Assembly: GCF_900115545.1 (NCBI RefSeq)
Contig: NZ_FOWV01000002.1
Coordinates: forward strand, 620,001-684,000
Reading direction: 5' to 3'
Source of the DNA: Ralstonia sp. NFACC01
GTDB taxonomy: Bacteria; Pseudomonadota; Gammaproteobacteria; Burkholderiales; Burkholderiaceae
Length of the DNA stretch: 64,000 nucleotides
The position numbers and the translations under genes were made by a program. Of the stretch, positions 54,938 through 63,967 are shown in pieces. The notes beneath the pieces are model-generated. The model worked only from the letters and a program-made list of their open reading frames with translations. It ran no database searches and was not told where the DNA came from. Position 1 is the stretch's first letter. Every line of letters starts with the position of its first letter.

Positions 54938-55786
54938 TCAGCCTGCCGAGACCGTGCGCTGCAGTTGTTCGCCCAGGCCGGCAATGCCCAATCGCACGGA
55001 CTGCCCCGGCTTGAGATAAACCGGGCTGGGTTTGATGCCCAGCCCCACGCCCGGCGGCGTGCCCGTCGAGATGACATCGCCCGGCTGCAGGCTCATGCAG
55101 CGGCTCAGATACGCCACGAGTTGCGCCACGCCAAACACCATCGTCCGTGTATTGCCGTTCTGATAACGATGGCCGTCCACTTCCAGCCAGAGGTCCAGCG
55201 CCTGCGGGTCGGGCACCTCGTCACGCGTGACGAGCCACGGGCCAAGCGGGCCGAACGTGTCGAAGCCCTTGCCCTTGTCCCACTGGCCGCCGCGCTCGAT
55301 CTGCCATTCGCGTTCGGAAACGTCGTTGACGATGCAATAGCCCGCCACGTAGTCGAGCGCGTTGGCTTCGTCGACGTACTTGGCGGCTTTGCCGATCACC
55401 ACGCCCAGTTCAACCTCCCAGTCGGTCTTAACGGAGCCGCGCGGGATTTCGATGTCGTCGTTCGGGCCGCAGATGGCGCTGGTCCACTTGTTGAAGACGA
55501 CCGGCTCGGCCGGCACCGGCAGGCCGGATTCGGCAGCATGGTCGGCGTAGTTCAGTCCGATGCAGACAAACTTGCCGACACGCCCGACGCATGGGCCAAT
55601 GCGGGGTTGTCCGCTGACGGCCGGCAGTGTTGCGGGATCCACGTCGCGCAGCTTGGCTAGGAATGCGTCCGACAGCACGTTACCGGCAATGTCGTCGACG
55701 ATGCCCGACAGATCGCGGAGGGTGCCGGTTGCATCGAGCAGGCCCGGTTTCTCTTGGCCGTGGGGGCCGAAGCGCAGCAGTTTCAT
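54938..55786 (-). CDS. FAH-family hydrolase, possible 2,4-diketo-3-deoxy sugar-acid hydrolase
   Basis: This 282-residue protein has the FAH fold. GLNYADHAAESGLPVP, the metal motif DWEVELGVVIGK, NDVSEREWQIERGGQWDKGK and FDTFGPLGPWLVT are visible. The same architecture occurs in L-2,4-diketo-3-deoxyrhamnonate/fuconate hydrolases (LRA6 type), which split diketo sugar acids into pyruvate and a small acid. It follows an SDR dehydrogenase gene by 38 bases, the pairing used in those pathways. Annotation as ureidoglycolate lyase, common for such proteins, is unlikely in this sugar-acid setting. The substrate is inferred. Confidence 0.85.
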   Translation of the reverse strand: MKLLRFGPHGQEKPGLLDATGTLRDLSGIVDDIAGNVLSDAFLAKLRDVDPATLPAVSGQPRIGPCVGRVGKFVCIGLNYADHAAESGLPVPAEPVVFNKWTSAICGPNDDIEIPRGSVKTDWEVELGVVIGKAAKYVDEANALDYVAGYCIVNDVSEREWQIERGGQWDKGKGFDTFGPLGPWLVTRDEVPDPQALDLWLEVDGHRYQNGNTRTMVFGVAQLVAYLSRCMSLQPGDVISTGTPPGVGLGIKPSPVYLKPGQSVRLGIAGLGEQLQRTVSAG

Positions 55787-55824
55787 GAAAGGCTCAAATC
55801 GGTTGGGGGAAAGGCATCAAGGTA

Positions 55825-56583
55825 TCAATTTGACCAGCCGCCGTCGATCAGGTGGACTTGCCCCGTCGTAAAGGCGGCTTCGTCGGAAGCCAGATAAGCG
55901 GCCAGCGCGGCAATCTCTTCCGGTTGCCCGAGGCGCCCCATCGGCTGACGTGCGACAAACGCCGCTTCCACTTCCGCACGTGGTTTGCCTTGCGTGCGGG
56001 CTTGTTCATCGATGCGCTGGGCGAGCGATGGCGACACCACCGTGCCTGGGCAGATCGCATTGCAGCGGATGCCGCGCGCCACAAAGTCTGCCGCCACGGA
56101 TTTGGTCAATCCGATCACCGCGGCCTTCGATGCGCCATACACAAAGCGGTTCGGCACGCCCTTGATGCTCGACGCGGCGGACGACATGTTGATGACACTG
56201 CCGCCACCGCGTTCCAGCATGCCCGGCAGAAACGCGCGGATGGTGCGGTACATCGACTTGACGTTGAGGTCAAACGAGAAATCCCACGCATCCTCATCGC
56301 ACTCCAGCACCGAGCCGGCGTGCACGAAGCCTGCGCAGTTGAAGAGGATGTCGATGCCGCCAAGCTCGGCAGCGAGCGCATTCACCTGCTGGGAATCGCG
56401 CACGTCGAGGCGGCGGACGTCGAACGGCACATCGTTCAATGCATCGATGCGCAGGTCGGTGGCGATGACGCGGGCGCCTTCGCGGGCGAAGCGCTCGACG
56501 CAGGCGCGGCCGATACCCTGCGCAGCGGCTGTCACGAGCGCCGTCTTGCCCGCCAGGCGGCCGGGGAAAGCGGCGCCGCTCAT
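55825..56583 (-). CDS. SDR dehydrogenase, possible 2-keto-3-deoxy-sugar-acid 4-dehydrogenase
   Basis: This 252-residue short-chain dehydrogenase has the cofactor motif TAAAQGIGRA (about 17-26) and an early Asp-Leu-Arg after strand 2 (IATDLRID) that favours NAD. NCAG and the catalytic YGASK follow, with Ser in NMSSAASSIKG. It resembles the 2-keto-3-deoxy-L-fuconate/L-rhamnonate dehydrogenases, which make the diketo substrate for an FAH-type hydrolase. Its ATG overlaps the stop of the NTF2-like gene (56580-56583). Substrate specificity is not proven by sequence. Confidence 0.86.
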   Translation of the reverse strand: MSGAAFPGRLAGKTALVTAAAQGIGRACVERFAREGARVIATDLRIDALNDVPFDVRRLDVRDSQQVNALAAELGGIDILFNCAGFVHAGSVLECDEDAWDFSFDLNVKSMYRTIRAFLPGMLERGGGSVINMSSAASSIKGVPNRFVYGASKAAVIGLTKSVAADFVARGIRCNAICPGTVVSPSLAQRIDEQARTQGKPRAEVEAAFVARQPMGRLGQPEEIAALAAYLASDEAAFTTGQVHLIDGGWSN

Positions 56584-57038
56584 TCTTTGGGCAGCAGGTA
56601 GGCCTGACGCGCAAACAGGCGCCAGCCGTCCGGATGCTTCTTCCACACCTGCAGCACGCCGATATGCGCGGTGCTGGTCTTGCCGTCGGGCAAGTTGTTG
56701 ACGGAGTCGAACACGTGGCGCACCCACGCGTTGTCGCCGTTGACCTGCACGGTCTGATTGGTCAGCGCAATCGACTTGAATGCATTCGTGCCGTCCAGCG
56801 CCTTGAGAAAGGCTGCGTGGTCTTCCAGCTTGCCCGACGAGTGGCCGTAGGTCAGGTCGTTCTCGATCAACTTGGTGAGCGTGGCGCCGTCGCTGGCAAC
56901 CATGGCGACGCGCATGTGCTCCACGGCCTGCGCAACCGTGTCGGCATCGGTGGCGGCATGGGCGAGGGCGCTGCCGGCAGCGAGCGCGGCGGTCATCGCA
57001 ACGCCTGCAATGCGGCGGACAAACGTGTGCAACAGCAT
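56580..57038 (-). CDS. Periplasmic NTF2-like (DUF4440/SnoaL-type) protein
   Basis: This 152-residue precursor has a signal peptide (about 1-28, ending ALAHA). The mature domain has the NTF2/ketosteroid-isomerase-like pattern: an N-terminal helix HMRVAMVASDGATLTKLIEN, then LTYGHSSGKLEDHAAFLKAL and strands ending VWKKHPDGWRLFARQAYLL. A strong GAGAGGAGA precedes the ATG. It lies between kdgT and the SDR gene and overlaps the latter, so it is part of the sugar-acid operon. Whether it is an enzyme or a binding protein is unknown. Confidence 0.82.
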   Translation of the reverse strand: MLLHTFVRRIAGVAMTAALAAGSALAHAATDADTVAQAVEHMRVAMVASDGATLTKLIENDLTYGHSSGKLEDHAAFLKALDGTNAFKSIALTNQTVQVNGDNAWVRHVFDSVNNLPDGKTSTAHIGVLQVWKKHPDGWRLFARQAYLLPKE

Positions 57039-57084
57039 GGGCAATCTCCTCTCTGATGGTGTGTGCGCTGCATCGCAGGCGGAG

Positions 57085-58101
57085 TCAGAAATGGGCTTCG
57101 CGGTGCGCAGCCTGTGGCGGCAGGCTTGCGGTTTCCGGCTCGGGCAACGGGGCCGCGCGGCCCACACGCCGCACCCACATCGCGGTCAGGATCGGCACGA
57201 GAATCGCCGTGACGAGGCACGCCGTGGCCACCAGCGCCGTGGCAGCCGGCACCATGGGTTTGAACTTCGGAATCATCTCGCCGATGATGGCCGGGTTGGC
57301 GACCGCCGCGCCGGCCGTGGACGATGCCGCCAACCCAGCGGCGCCATTGCCGCCGGCGATGAGCCTGTCCGCCAGAATGAGCGGCACGCCTGTGATGACG
57401 ATCACCGTCAGGCCGAGCAGCAGGCCCGGGAGGCCGCTGTTGGCAATCACGTGCAGGTCGATGCCGTTGCCCAGTGCAAAACCGAAGAACGGAATGAGCG
57501 GATGCACGCAGCGGCCGAACAGCTCGCGCAGCTCACCGTCGAGATTGCCCAGCGTAAAGCCGATCAGGAAGGGCAGCACTGCGCCCACGAACAGCCGGGG
57601 TTCAAACACGGCAATGCCCGTCGCACCCAAAATGAACATGCTGACCAGCGGTCCGGATTCGATCGACATCAGCACGAACGCACCCGCTTCTTCCTTGGTG
57701 CCGTACTGCTGCATGACGGCGGCGTAGAGCCCGCCGTTGGTCATGTCCATCGACGTTGTGATCGCCAGCACCGACAGTCCGGCAAGGATGCCGGTCTTGA
57801 TGCCCTCGTCTGGAATGAACTGCGCAGCCACCAGCGTCGCCAGCCACGCCACGGCAATCTTCGTGACGAGCAGCGTGCCCGACTTGCGCAGCACCACGCC
57901 GGTGGCATGCAGGTCGATGGTCGCGCCCATGCAGAAGAACCACACCGCCAGGATCGGCACCGTGCCGGTGATCAGGCCGTTGGTGAACGAGCCGAAGTAC
58001 TTCCCGGCATCGGGCGCGAACGTATGCACGCATGCGCCCAGCAGCAGTGGCACGAGCATCAGCCCGCCCGGAATGCGGTCAATCGCCTTCTTGATCTTCA
58101 C
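57085..58101 (-). CDS. kdgT: 2-keto-3-deoxygluconate permease
   Basis: This 338-residue inner-membrane symporter has about ten helices and is close in length to E. coli KdgT. The start [23 protein letters not shown] and the segments [20 protein letters not shown] and [17 protein letters not shown] are characteristic of KdgT proteins, which import 2-keto-3-deoxygluconate and related acids from pectin or sugar-acid breakdown. It is the first gene of a minus-strand operon and divergent from kduI, with a palindrome (58174-58188) 73 bases before its start. Confidence 0.94.
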   Translation of the reverse strand: MKIKKAIDRIPGGLMLVPLLLGACVHTFAPDAGKYFGSFTNGLITGTVPILAVWFFCMGATIDLHATGVVLRKSGTLLVTKIAVAWLATLVAAQFIPDEGIKTGILAGLSVLAITTSMDMTNGGLYAAVMQQYGTKEEAGAFVLMSIESGPLVSMFILGATGIAVFEPRLFVGAVLPFLIGFTLGNLDGELRELFGRCVHPLIPFFGFALGNGIDLHVIANSGLPGLLLGLTVIVITGVPLILADRLIAGGNGAAGLAASSTAGAAVANPAIIGEMIPKFKPMVPAATALVATACLVTAILVPILTAMWVRRVGRAAPLPEPETASLPPQAAHREAHF

Positions 58102-58173
58102 GTCTCCTCCATGAGCCTCTATGGGCTCGGTTGGTCAGGGTCCAACATCGTGGAGTGACTATAGCGGATGATG

Positions 58174-58188
58174 TGGAACGATGTTCCA
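58174..58188. promoter_or_regulatory. IclR/KdgR-type operator 1 (kdgT side)
   Basis: TGGAAC-GAT-GTTCCA is a perfect 15-base palindrome. IclR-family regulators often recognise GGAA...TTCC palindromes, and an IclR-type gene lies two kilobases away. A related site is at 58284-58296. It lies 72 bases upstream of the kdgT start codon. Confidence 0.68.
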
Positions 58189-58283
58189 TGTTTTTGATTT
58201 CGCGGATTTATCGTTTACCCTCGGACGCAAATGTGTGCGGTGCAGCGCTACCCAGCTTGATGCCGACCTCATCTCAAAAATAT

Positions 58284-58296
58284 GGATCGACGTTCC
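58284..58296. promoter_or_regulatory. IclR/KdgR-type operator 2 (kduI side)
   Basis: GGATC-GAC-GTTCC, flanked by AT-rich TAT and GTA, is a one-mismatch version of operator 1. It lies 85 bases before the kduI start. The two sites are arranged nearly symmetrically for the divergent genes, supporting a common repressor. Confidence 0.58.
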
Positions 58297-58381
58297 GTAT
58301 TTTTGTTTTTTGTGCTTCAATCCAACCCAGAACGGCCGGCGGCGCAGTACATGCCGGTGCATCCCCCAACGGAGAAACGGC

Positions 58382-59218
58382 ATGGAAGTGCGGCAAGGAA
58401 TCCACAGCGAACACGCAAAAACCCTCGACACGGCGGGGCTGCGCCGGCAGTTTCTGGTGGAACAGGTGTTCGAGCGCGATGCGCTTCAGCTCACGTACAG
58501 CCATATCGACCGGATCATCGTTGGAGGCGCGTGGCCGGCAACGCGGCCGGTGGAGGTGCCGGCATCGCTGGCCAAGTCGATGGGCGTGAGCCATCTGCTG
58601 GAGCGCCGCGAGCTGGGCGCGATCAACATTGGCGGCGCGGGCTGGGTGGAAGTCGATGGCACGCGGCACGCCGTTGGCAATGAAGAGGCGATCTACATCG
58701 GCCAGGGCGGCCAGAACGTCGTCTTCGGCAGCGACGATGCGGCGCGGCCCGCCAAGTTCTACATCAATTGCGCGCCGGCCCATACGGCGTATCCCACGCG
58801 CACGATCACACTGGCGCAGGCGTCGCCCGAAACGCTGGGCGATCCGGCCACGAGCAACCGGCGCACGATCTACAAATTCATCGTGCCCGACGTGCTGCCC
58901 ACCTGCCAGCTTTCGATGGGCATGACCAAGCTCGAGCCCGGCTGCCTGTGGAACACCATGCCGTGCCACACGCACGAGCGCCGCATGGAGGTCTATTTCT
59001 ATTTCAACCTGCCCGACAACGCCGCCGTGTTCCACATGCTCGGCGAGCCGCAGGAGACGCGCCACATCCTCGTCCACAACGAGCAGGCCGTGATCTCGCC
59101 AAGCTGGTCCATCCACTCGGGCGTGGGTACGCAGGCGTACACCTTCATCTGGGGCATGGTCGGCGAAAACCAGGTGTTCCACGACATGGACCACATCGCC
59201 ATTGCCGACCTGCGCTGA
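58382..59218 (+). CDS. kduI: 5-dehydro-4-deoxy-D-glucuronate isomerase
   Basis: This 278-residue cupin isomerase converts 4-deoxy-L-threo-5-hexosulose uronate, from oligogalacturonide breakdown, to 3-deoxy-D-glycero-2,5-hexodiulosonate. Metal ligands are visible in [15 protein letters not shown] (two His and Glu), with a further His in SPSWSIHSG. Its length equals E. coli KduI. ATG 58382 is preceded by GGAGAAACGG; an in-frame ATG at 58181 lies inside operator 1 and is not used. kduD follows after only 4 bases. Confidence 0.95.
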   Translation: MEVRQGIHSEHAKTLDTAGLRRQFLVEQVFERDALQLTYSHIDRIIVGGAWPATRPVEVPASLAKSMGVSHLLERRELGAINIGGAGWVEVDGTRHAVGNEEAIYIGQGGQNVVFGSDDAARPAKFYINCAPAHTAYPTRTITLAQASPETLGDPATSNRRTIYKFIVPDVLPTCQLSMGMTKLEPGCLWNTMPCHTHERRMEVYFYFNLPDNAAVFHMLGEPQETRHILVHNEQAVISPSWSIHSGVGTQAYTFIWGMVGENQVFHDMDHIAIADLR

Positions 59219-59222
59219 CACC

Positions 59223-60008
59223 ATGCGGCTCGAGAATCCCTATCTCCAGAGCGCTAGCCTGTTCGACCTGACCGGCAAGGTGGCCATCGTCACCGGCAGC
59301 AACACGGGGTTGGGCGCGGGCATGGCGACGGCGCTTGCGGCGGCCGGTTGCGACATCGTCGGCGCCAACCGTTCCGACCCGGCGGAGACGGCCGCGCGCG
59401 TGGAAGCGGCCGGTCGCCGGTTCGTCGACGTGCGAGCCGATCTGTCTTCGCTGGAGCCGATCGGCAGCATTGTCGAAGCCGCGATGGACAACTTCGGTCG
59501 TGTCGACATCCTCGTCAACAACGCCGGCATCATCCGCCGCTGCGACGCGCTGGAATTTTCCGAAGCCGATTGGGATACCGTCATCGACGTCAATCTCAAG
59601 GGCGTGTTCTTTCTCTCGCAGGCAGTGGCGCGGCAGTTCGTGCAGCAAGGCGGGCGCGGCAAGATCATCAACGTGGCGTCGATGCTGTCGTTCCAGGGCG
59701 GCATTCGCGTGCCGTCTTACACGGCGTCGAAGAGCGGCGTGCTGGGTCTCACCCGGTTGCTGGCCAACGAGTGGGCGGGGCGCGGTATCAACGTCAACGC
59801 CATCGCACCCGGCTACATGGAAACCGACAACACGGCGCAATTGCGCGAAGACCGGCAGCGCAGCGAAGAGATCCTGGCGCGTATTCCGGCCGGGCGCTGG
59901 GGCGTGCCGGATGACCTGGCGGGCGCGGTGGTGTTTCTCGCTTCGGCGGCGTCGGATTACGTGCACGGCCACACGCTGGCAGTGGATGGCGGCTGGCTGG
60001 CGCGGTAG
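59223..60008 (+). CDS. kduD: 2-dehydro-3-deoxy-D-gluconate 5-dehydrogenase
   Basis: This 261-residue SDR enzyme reduces the KduI product to 2-keto-3-deoxygluconate with NAD(P)H. The cofactor motif TGSNTGLGAGMA, NNAGIIRRCDALEFSEADW and catalytic YTASK are all as in KduD. It is translationally close to kduI and followed by the IclR-type gene 84 bases later. It is distinct from the SDR encoded at 55825-56583, so the locus has two different sugar-acid dehydrogenases. Confidence 0.94.
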   Translation: MRLENPYLQSASLFDLTGKVAIVTGSNTGLGAGMATALAAAGCDIVGANRSDPAETAARVEAAGRRFVDVRADLSSLEPIGSIVEAAMDNFGRVDILVNNAGIIRRCDALEFSEADWDTVIDVNLKGVFFLSQAVARQFVQQGGRGKIINVASMLSFQGGIRVPSYTASKSGVLGLTRLLANEWAGRGINVNAIAPGYMETDNTAQLREDRQRSEEILARIPAGRWGVPDDLAGAVVFLASAASDYVHGHTLAVDGGWLAR

Positions 60009-60092
60009 GCAAAGTCGGCAGGTGGATTGATGGAACGCGCTATGAGACCGGTTATGCTCTCTCCAGATTTTGAAATCACGGAACCACGAGAG

Positions 60093-60932
60093 ATGAAAGC
60101 CACACCCCGGCAACGCAAGCCGGAAGATCTGTCCGCCAATGAACCCGTTGATGCCGGTGGCGATAAGGCCGAATCGGTCTCGGCGGTCGACAAGGTGTTC
60201 ACCATCCTGGCCGCGATGGGCGAGCTTGGCGCCGTCGGCCCCAGCGAACTGTCGCAGCGGCTGGGCATGTCAAAGACGACGGTTCACCGCTTCCTCCAGA
60301 CGCTCAAGGGTCTCGGCTATGTGGCGCAGGAAGGCGACACCGATCGATACCGGCTGACCATCCGCCTGTTCGAGCTTGGCGCGAAGGCGCTGGAAAACGT
60401 CGACCTTGTCCGCGAAGCCGACACCGAAATGCGCCGCATCGGGCAGCTCACGCGCGAGGCCGTCCACCTCGGCGCGTTTGACGAAGACGCCATCATCTAC
60501 ATCCACAAGATCGACGCCGATTACGGCTTGCGCATGCAGTCGCGCATCGGCCGGCGTAATCCGCTGCACAGCACGGCCATCGGCAAGGTGCTGCTGGCCT
60601 ACATGCCGCCGGAAGAAGCGCGCGAGGTGCTGTCGAAGGTCGAGTTCAAGAAGTCCACGCAGAAGACGCTCGCCTCTGCCGAGGCCGTGCTGAGCATCCT
60701 GCCGCGCGTGCGCCAGCAAGGTTTTGGCGAAGACAACGAAGAGCAGGAAGACGGGCTGCTGTGCATTGCCGTGCCGGTGTTCGACCGCTTTGGCCGCGTG
60801 ATCGCGGGGCTGTCGATCTCGTTCCCGACCATGCGTTGCGGCGCCGATACCAAGGCGCATTACGTTGCGCTGCTGCAGCAGGCTGGCGCGGCCATCTCCT
60901 CGCGCCTGGGTTATCACCCCGCATCCCACTGA
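60093..60932 (+). CDS. kdgR: IclR-family regulator, KdgR-like
   Basis: This protein has 279 residues from ATG 60093. The N-terminal winged helix carries VGPSELSQRLGMSKTTVHRFLQTLKGLGYV, and the C-terminal IclR effector domain carries LGAFDEDAIIYIHKIDADYGLRM and NPLHSTAIGKVLLAYM. KdgR proteins repress pectin/2-keto-3-deoxygluconate genes and release on binding KDG. Location directly after kduID and the palindromes upstream of kdgT and kduI support this role. In-frame starts at 60027 and 60030 are possible; the start is uncertain. Confidence 0.88.
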   Translation: MKATPRQRKPEDLSANEPVDAGGDKAESVSAVDKVFTILAAMGELGAVGPSELSQRLGMSKTTVHRFLQTLKGLGYVAQEGDTDRYRLTIRLFELGAKALENVDLVREADTEMRRIGQLTREAVHLGAFDEDAIIYIHKIDADYGLRMQSRIGRRNPLHSTAIGKVLLAYMPPEEAREVLSKVEFKKSTQKTLASAEAVLSILPRVRQQGFGEDNEEQEDGLLCIAVPVFDRFGRVIAGLSISFPTMRCGADTKAHYVALLQQAGAAISSRLGYHPASH

Positions 60933-61034
60933 GCGCTCTGCAGGATCGGCCGGTCCGTCCTATCCTCTGCGTTGTTTCCCGCATCTGAGCCTGTGCGCTC
61001 AGCATTCCATTCCCACCGTATTGGAGTCGATCAC

Positions 61035-62087
61035 ATGCGTTACAACCAGCTGGGCCGGACCGGCCTGTTCGTTTCGGAGCTGTGCCTCGGCACGATGACC
61101 TTCGGCGGCAACGACGGCATCTGGCAGCACATCGGCGATTTACAGCAAGCCGATGCCGAGCGCCTCATCGGGCGCGCACTCGACGCCGGCATCAACTTCA
61201 TCGACACGGCCGATGTGTACGCCAACGGTGTCGCTGAACAGATGACAGGGCAGGCGCTCAAGAAGCTGAAGGTGTCGCGCGACAGCGTGGTCGTCGCCAC
61301 CAAGGTGTTCGGCCAGACCGGTGAGAGCGTGAATGCGCGCGGTGCCTCACGCTTGCACATCATGGACGGCATCAAGGCGAGCCTGAAACGCATGCAGCTC
61401 GACCATATCGATCTCTATCAGATCCATGGTTTCGACCCGGCCACGCCCATTGAGGAAACGGTGCGTGCGCTCGATACGCTCGTCCAACACGGTCATGTGC
61501 GCCATGTGGGCGTATCGAATTGGGCGGCGTGGCAGATCGTCAAGGCGCTGGGGATTGCGGAACGCCTCGGCTGCGCGCGCTTTGAAAGCCTGCAGGCGTA
61601 TTACACCGTGGCCGGCCGGGACCTCGAGCGCGAACTCGTGCCGATGCTCCACAGCGAAGGCCTCGGCCTGATGGTCTGGAGCCCGTTGGCCGGAGGCCTG
61701 CTCAGCGGCAAATACACGCGCGAGCAGCACGGCGAACAGGACAGCCGCCGCAACAAGTTCGACTTCCCGCCGGTGGACCGGGCGCGCGCCTACACCTGCG
61801 TCGATGCCATGCGCGTCATGGCCACGGCGCGCAGCGTGTCGGTCGCGCAGATTGCGCTCGCCTGGCTGCTGCATCAACGCGCGGTCACCACCGTGATCGT
61901 CGGTGCGAAGAAGATCGAGCAGCTCGACGACAACATTGCCGCCACCAAGGTCGAACTGACGGCAGAAGAGCTGTCGCAGCTCGACGAACTGAGCAAGCTT
62001 CCGCCCGAATACCCGGGTTGGATGCTGGAGCGGCAAGGCGAGTACCGGCGCGGGCAGCTTGCCGGAACCCGGCACGCTGCGCGCTAA
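61035..62087 (+). CDS. Aldo/keto reductase
   Basis: This 350-residue TIM-barrel NADPH oxidoreductase has the barrel start [19 protein letters not shown], catalytic Asp and Tyr in [15 protein letters not shown], Lys in VVVATKVFG and His in [12 protein letters not shown]. It belongs to the YajO/IolS-like branch. ATG 61035 follows GGAGTCGATCAC. It lies 102 bases behind the IclR-type gene and could serve reduction of a sugar-acid cleavage product, but may be unrelated. Its TAA overlaps the stop of the convergent prfH gene. Confidence 0.9.
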   Translation: MRYNQLGRTGLFVSELCLGTMTFGGNDGIWQHIGDLQQADAERLIGRALDAGINFIDTADVYANGVAEQMTGQALKKLKVSRDSVVVATKVFGQTGESVNARGASRLHIMDGIKASLKRMQLDHIDLYQIHGFDPATPIEETVRALDTLVQHGHVRHVGVSNWAAWQIVKALGIAERLGCARFESLQAYYTVAGRDLERELVPMLHSEGLGLMVWSPLAGGLLSGKYTREQHGEQDSRRNKFDFPPVDRARAYTCVDAMRVMATARSVSVAQIALAWLLHQRAVTTVIVGAKKIEQLDDNIAATKVELTAEELSQLDELSKLPPEYPGWMLERQGEYRRGQLAGTRHAAR

Positions 62088-62701
62088 TCTGCCGGCGCAA
62101 AACCTTCGCCTTTGAAAACGCGGCGCGGGTTGCCGCGCTCCACCTGCAGATGGAGCGCGCGCCGCTGCGCACGCTGTGCCGCATCGGCAGCCGCATCGTG
62201 GTCCGCCAGCTTATGAGCGAGCAGCAGCACGGCCAGCCGCTTGTTGGCGTGCTGGCTGCGCTCGGTCTGCACCTTCACGCTGATGCCCGTGGCGATATGC
62301 GTGGCCCGCACGGCCGATTCCGTCTTGTTGACATGCTGCCCACCGGGGCCGGACGAACGCGTGGTCTCGAAGTGGATCTCGCTGGGTAGCGTTGCCGACG
62401 GCGCCGCACAGCGCGCCACCCCAAAGAACCAGTTCTTGCGCGCGTGCCGTGGCCGATACGGGCTCGGGCATGTCCACTGGATTGTGCCTTCCCATGCGCG
62501 AGCCACTGCGTTCTCGGAGTCGCCTTCCAGGCTGATCAGGGCGGAGCGCAGCGTGCCGGCGCGCTCCCCATCCTCCTGTTCCAGCAGTTCGAGTTGGACG
62601 CCGGCGGCTGCGGCTTCGCGTTGCAGCCGCCCAAGCGCTTTCGCCACGGCCAGCTCGCATTCGCCCGGACCCTGCGCGGAAGAGAGTTGCAGTAACACCA
62701 T
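62084..62701 (-). CDS. prfH: PrfH, release-factor homologue for damaged ribosomes
   Basis: This 205-residue class I release-factor homologue has the GGQ peptidyl-tRNA hydrolysis motif at 120-122 ([14 protein letters not shown]). It lacks the long codon-recognition domain of PrfA/PrfB. PrfH is genetically paired with RtcB2; published work indicates it frees peptides from ribosomes cut in the 16S decoding centre so that RtcB can reseal the rRNA. Its ATG overlaps the rtcB stop (TGATG at 62699-62703), so the pair is translationally coupled. Confidence 0.92.
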   Translation of the reverse strand: MVLLQLSSAQGPGECELAVAKALGRLQREAAAAGVQLELLEQEDGERAGTLRSALISLEGDSENAVARAWEGTIQWTCPSPYRPRHARKNWFFGVARCAAPSATLPSEIHFETTRSSGPGGQHVNKTESAVRATHIATGISVKVQTERSQHANKRLAVLLLAHKLADHDAAADAAQRAQRRALHLQVERGNPRRVFKGEGFAPAD

Positions 62702-63828
62702 CAGCAGCACTCCCCACGCGTCTTGTACGTCAATACCGGGCGCAGACGTGCGAGCACTTTCACCAGGCCGGCCTCCACCAGCGGCGCGATCACGCTCTCG
62801 ATCGGCTTGTAGGCCTCGGGCGCTTCTTCGTAGATCAACTGCTTGTCTTCACAGATGACGTGGCCGCCGAGCTTCGTGCGATTGAGCTGCGCGGGCGTGA
62901 AGCGCCGGACGAGCCGGTCCTTGCACTCGCTGCGCATCCACTTGCGGCCCGCGCCGTGCGCGAGCGAGAACAAGCCGTGCTCGCTCGGGCGTGGCGCGAC
63001 GAGGTAGCTGTAATCGCCACGCGAACCCGGGATGACGAGCACGCCGGCATCCGACGGCGTCGCGCCCTTGCGATGCAGCCAGCCGCGTTCGCCAAACACG
63101 GTGGCCGGTGCGACAAAGTTGTGATGCACGTCGAGCAACACCTTGCCCTGAGCGTGCAGACGGTCGAGCATGCGCCGCGCGATGAGTTCGCGGTTGGCCT
63201 TGGCAAAGTGCAGTGCCGTGTCGTGGCGCGTCAGATAAGCGGCGCACGCCGCGTCATCCTGCGCGAGCCCGGCGTGCCCATACGCGCGCACGTGCTCATC
63301 GAGGATGGCTTGGCCGAGCCCGCGCGAGCCGCTATGCACGAGCAGCAGAAGCTGGCGTGGGTCCAGCGGCAGTTCCTCTGCATCGTAGATCTCATCGATG
63401 CGCTGCAGCTCCGCAAAGTGGTTGCCGCCGCCGATGGTGCCGAGTGCGGCATCGAAGCCGGTACCAGCCGGCGCCAATGCTGCGACAAGCTCGCTCCAGC
63501 TTTCGTCGAGTGGCGCATCGATGTTGCCAAGACGCTTTTCAAGCTTGTCCAGGCTGGCCTTGTTGGCATCGAGATCGGTGGCCCACAGCGTCATGCCGCA
63601 GCCGATGTCGTTGCCGATCAATGCCGGATATAACCGGCCGACCGAGAAAAACGCCGCGCCGACTGGGTAGCCGCGACCCGGGTGCAAGTCGGGCATGCCG
63701 GCCACATGGCGCATGCCGTCGAGTGCCTTGGTGGTTTGAAGTTGTCGGATCGCGTCGCCTTCGATCCAGGTGTCGTCCGAGGCGATCAGCGAGACGCCGT
63801 CGAACAAATGCAAGATGCAATTGCCCAT
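62701..63828 (-). CDS. rtcB: RtcB-family RNA ligase (RtcB2, paired with PrfH)
   Basis: This 375-residue GTP- and Mn2+-dependent ligase joins 2',3'-cyclic phosphate or 3'-phosphate ends to 5'-OH ends. Metal ligands are visible in GNDIGCGMT (Asp74, Cys77), GGGNHFAEL and VHSGSRGLG. The guanylylated His is in LAHGAGRKW. The shorter length compared with E. coli RtcB (about 408) and the overlap with prfH identify the RtcB2 type. Its own ribosome site is weak. No rtcA or rtcR gene is in the window, so regulation differs from the E. coli rtcBA operon or lies beyond the edge. Confidence 0.94.
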   Translation of the reverse strand: MGNCILHLFDGVSLIASDDTWIEGDAIRQLQTTKALDGMRHVAGMPDLHPGRGYPVGAAFFSVGRLYPALIGNDIGCGMTLWATDLDANKASLDKLEKRLGNIDAPLDESWSELVAALAPAGTGFDAALGTIGGGNHFAELQRIDEIYDAEELPLDPRQLLLLVHSGSRGLGQAILDEHVRAYGHAGLAQDDAACAAYLTRHDTALHFAKANRELIARRMLDRLHAQGKVLLDVHHNFVAPATVFGERGWLHRKGATPSDAGVLVIPGSRGDYSYLVAPRPSEHGLFSLAHGAGRKWMRSECKDRLVRRFTPAQLNRTKLGGHVICEDKQLIYEEAPEAYKPIESVIAPLVEAGLVKVLARLRPVLTYKTRGECC

Positions 63829-63922
63829 GAACTATCCATATCAGGTCTGAAAAAAAACTGATGTGGCAGGCCGAAGGCCGGGCAATGCGAAGACGCTGCG
63901 AACGACAGCGCGAGAGATTCGA

Positions 63923-63967
63923 TCAACCCAGGCAAGGGCCTGCAAAGGGGAAAGCAAGGTGACGCAT
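63923..63967 (-). CDS. Possible 14-residue leader peptide upstream of rtcB-prfH
   Basis: An ATG at 63967 follows a perfect AGGAGG with a ten-base AT-rich spacer and encodes MRHLAFPFAGPCLG then TGA. The 94 bases between its stop and rtcB contain a GGCC-TTC-GGCC hairpin. The strong ribosome site contrasts with the weak one of rtcB. It may be a regulatory upstream ORF; alternatively it is the remains of a gene or chance. The right edge of the window limits what can be said. Confidence 0.35.
   Translation of the reverse strand: MRHLAFPFAGPCLG

Noticed and set aside
63829-63922. tRNA or structured ncRNA gene upstream of rtcB
   Set aside because: A short GGCC hairpin is present, but no cloverleaf, T-loop sequence or CCA end can be drawn from the bases.
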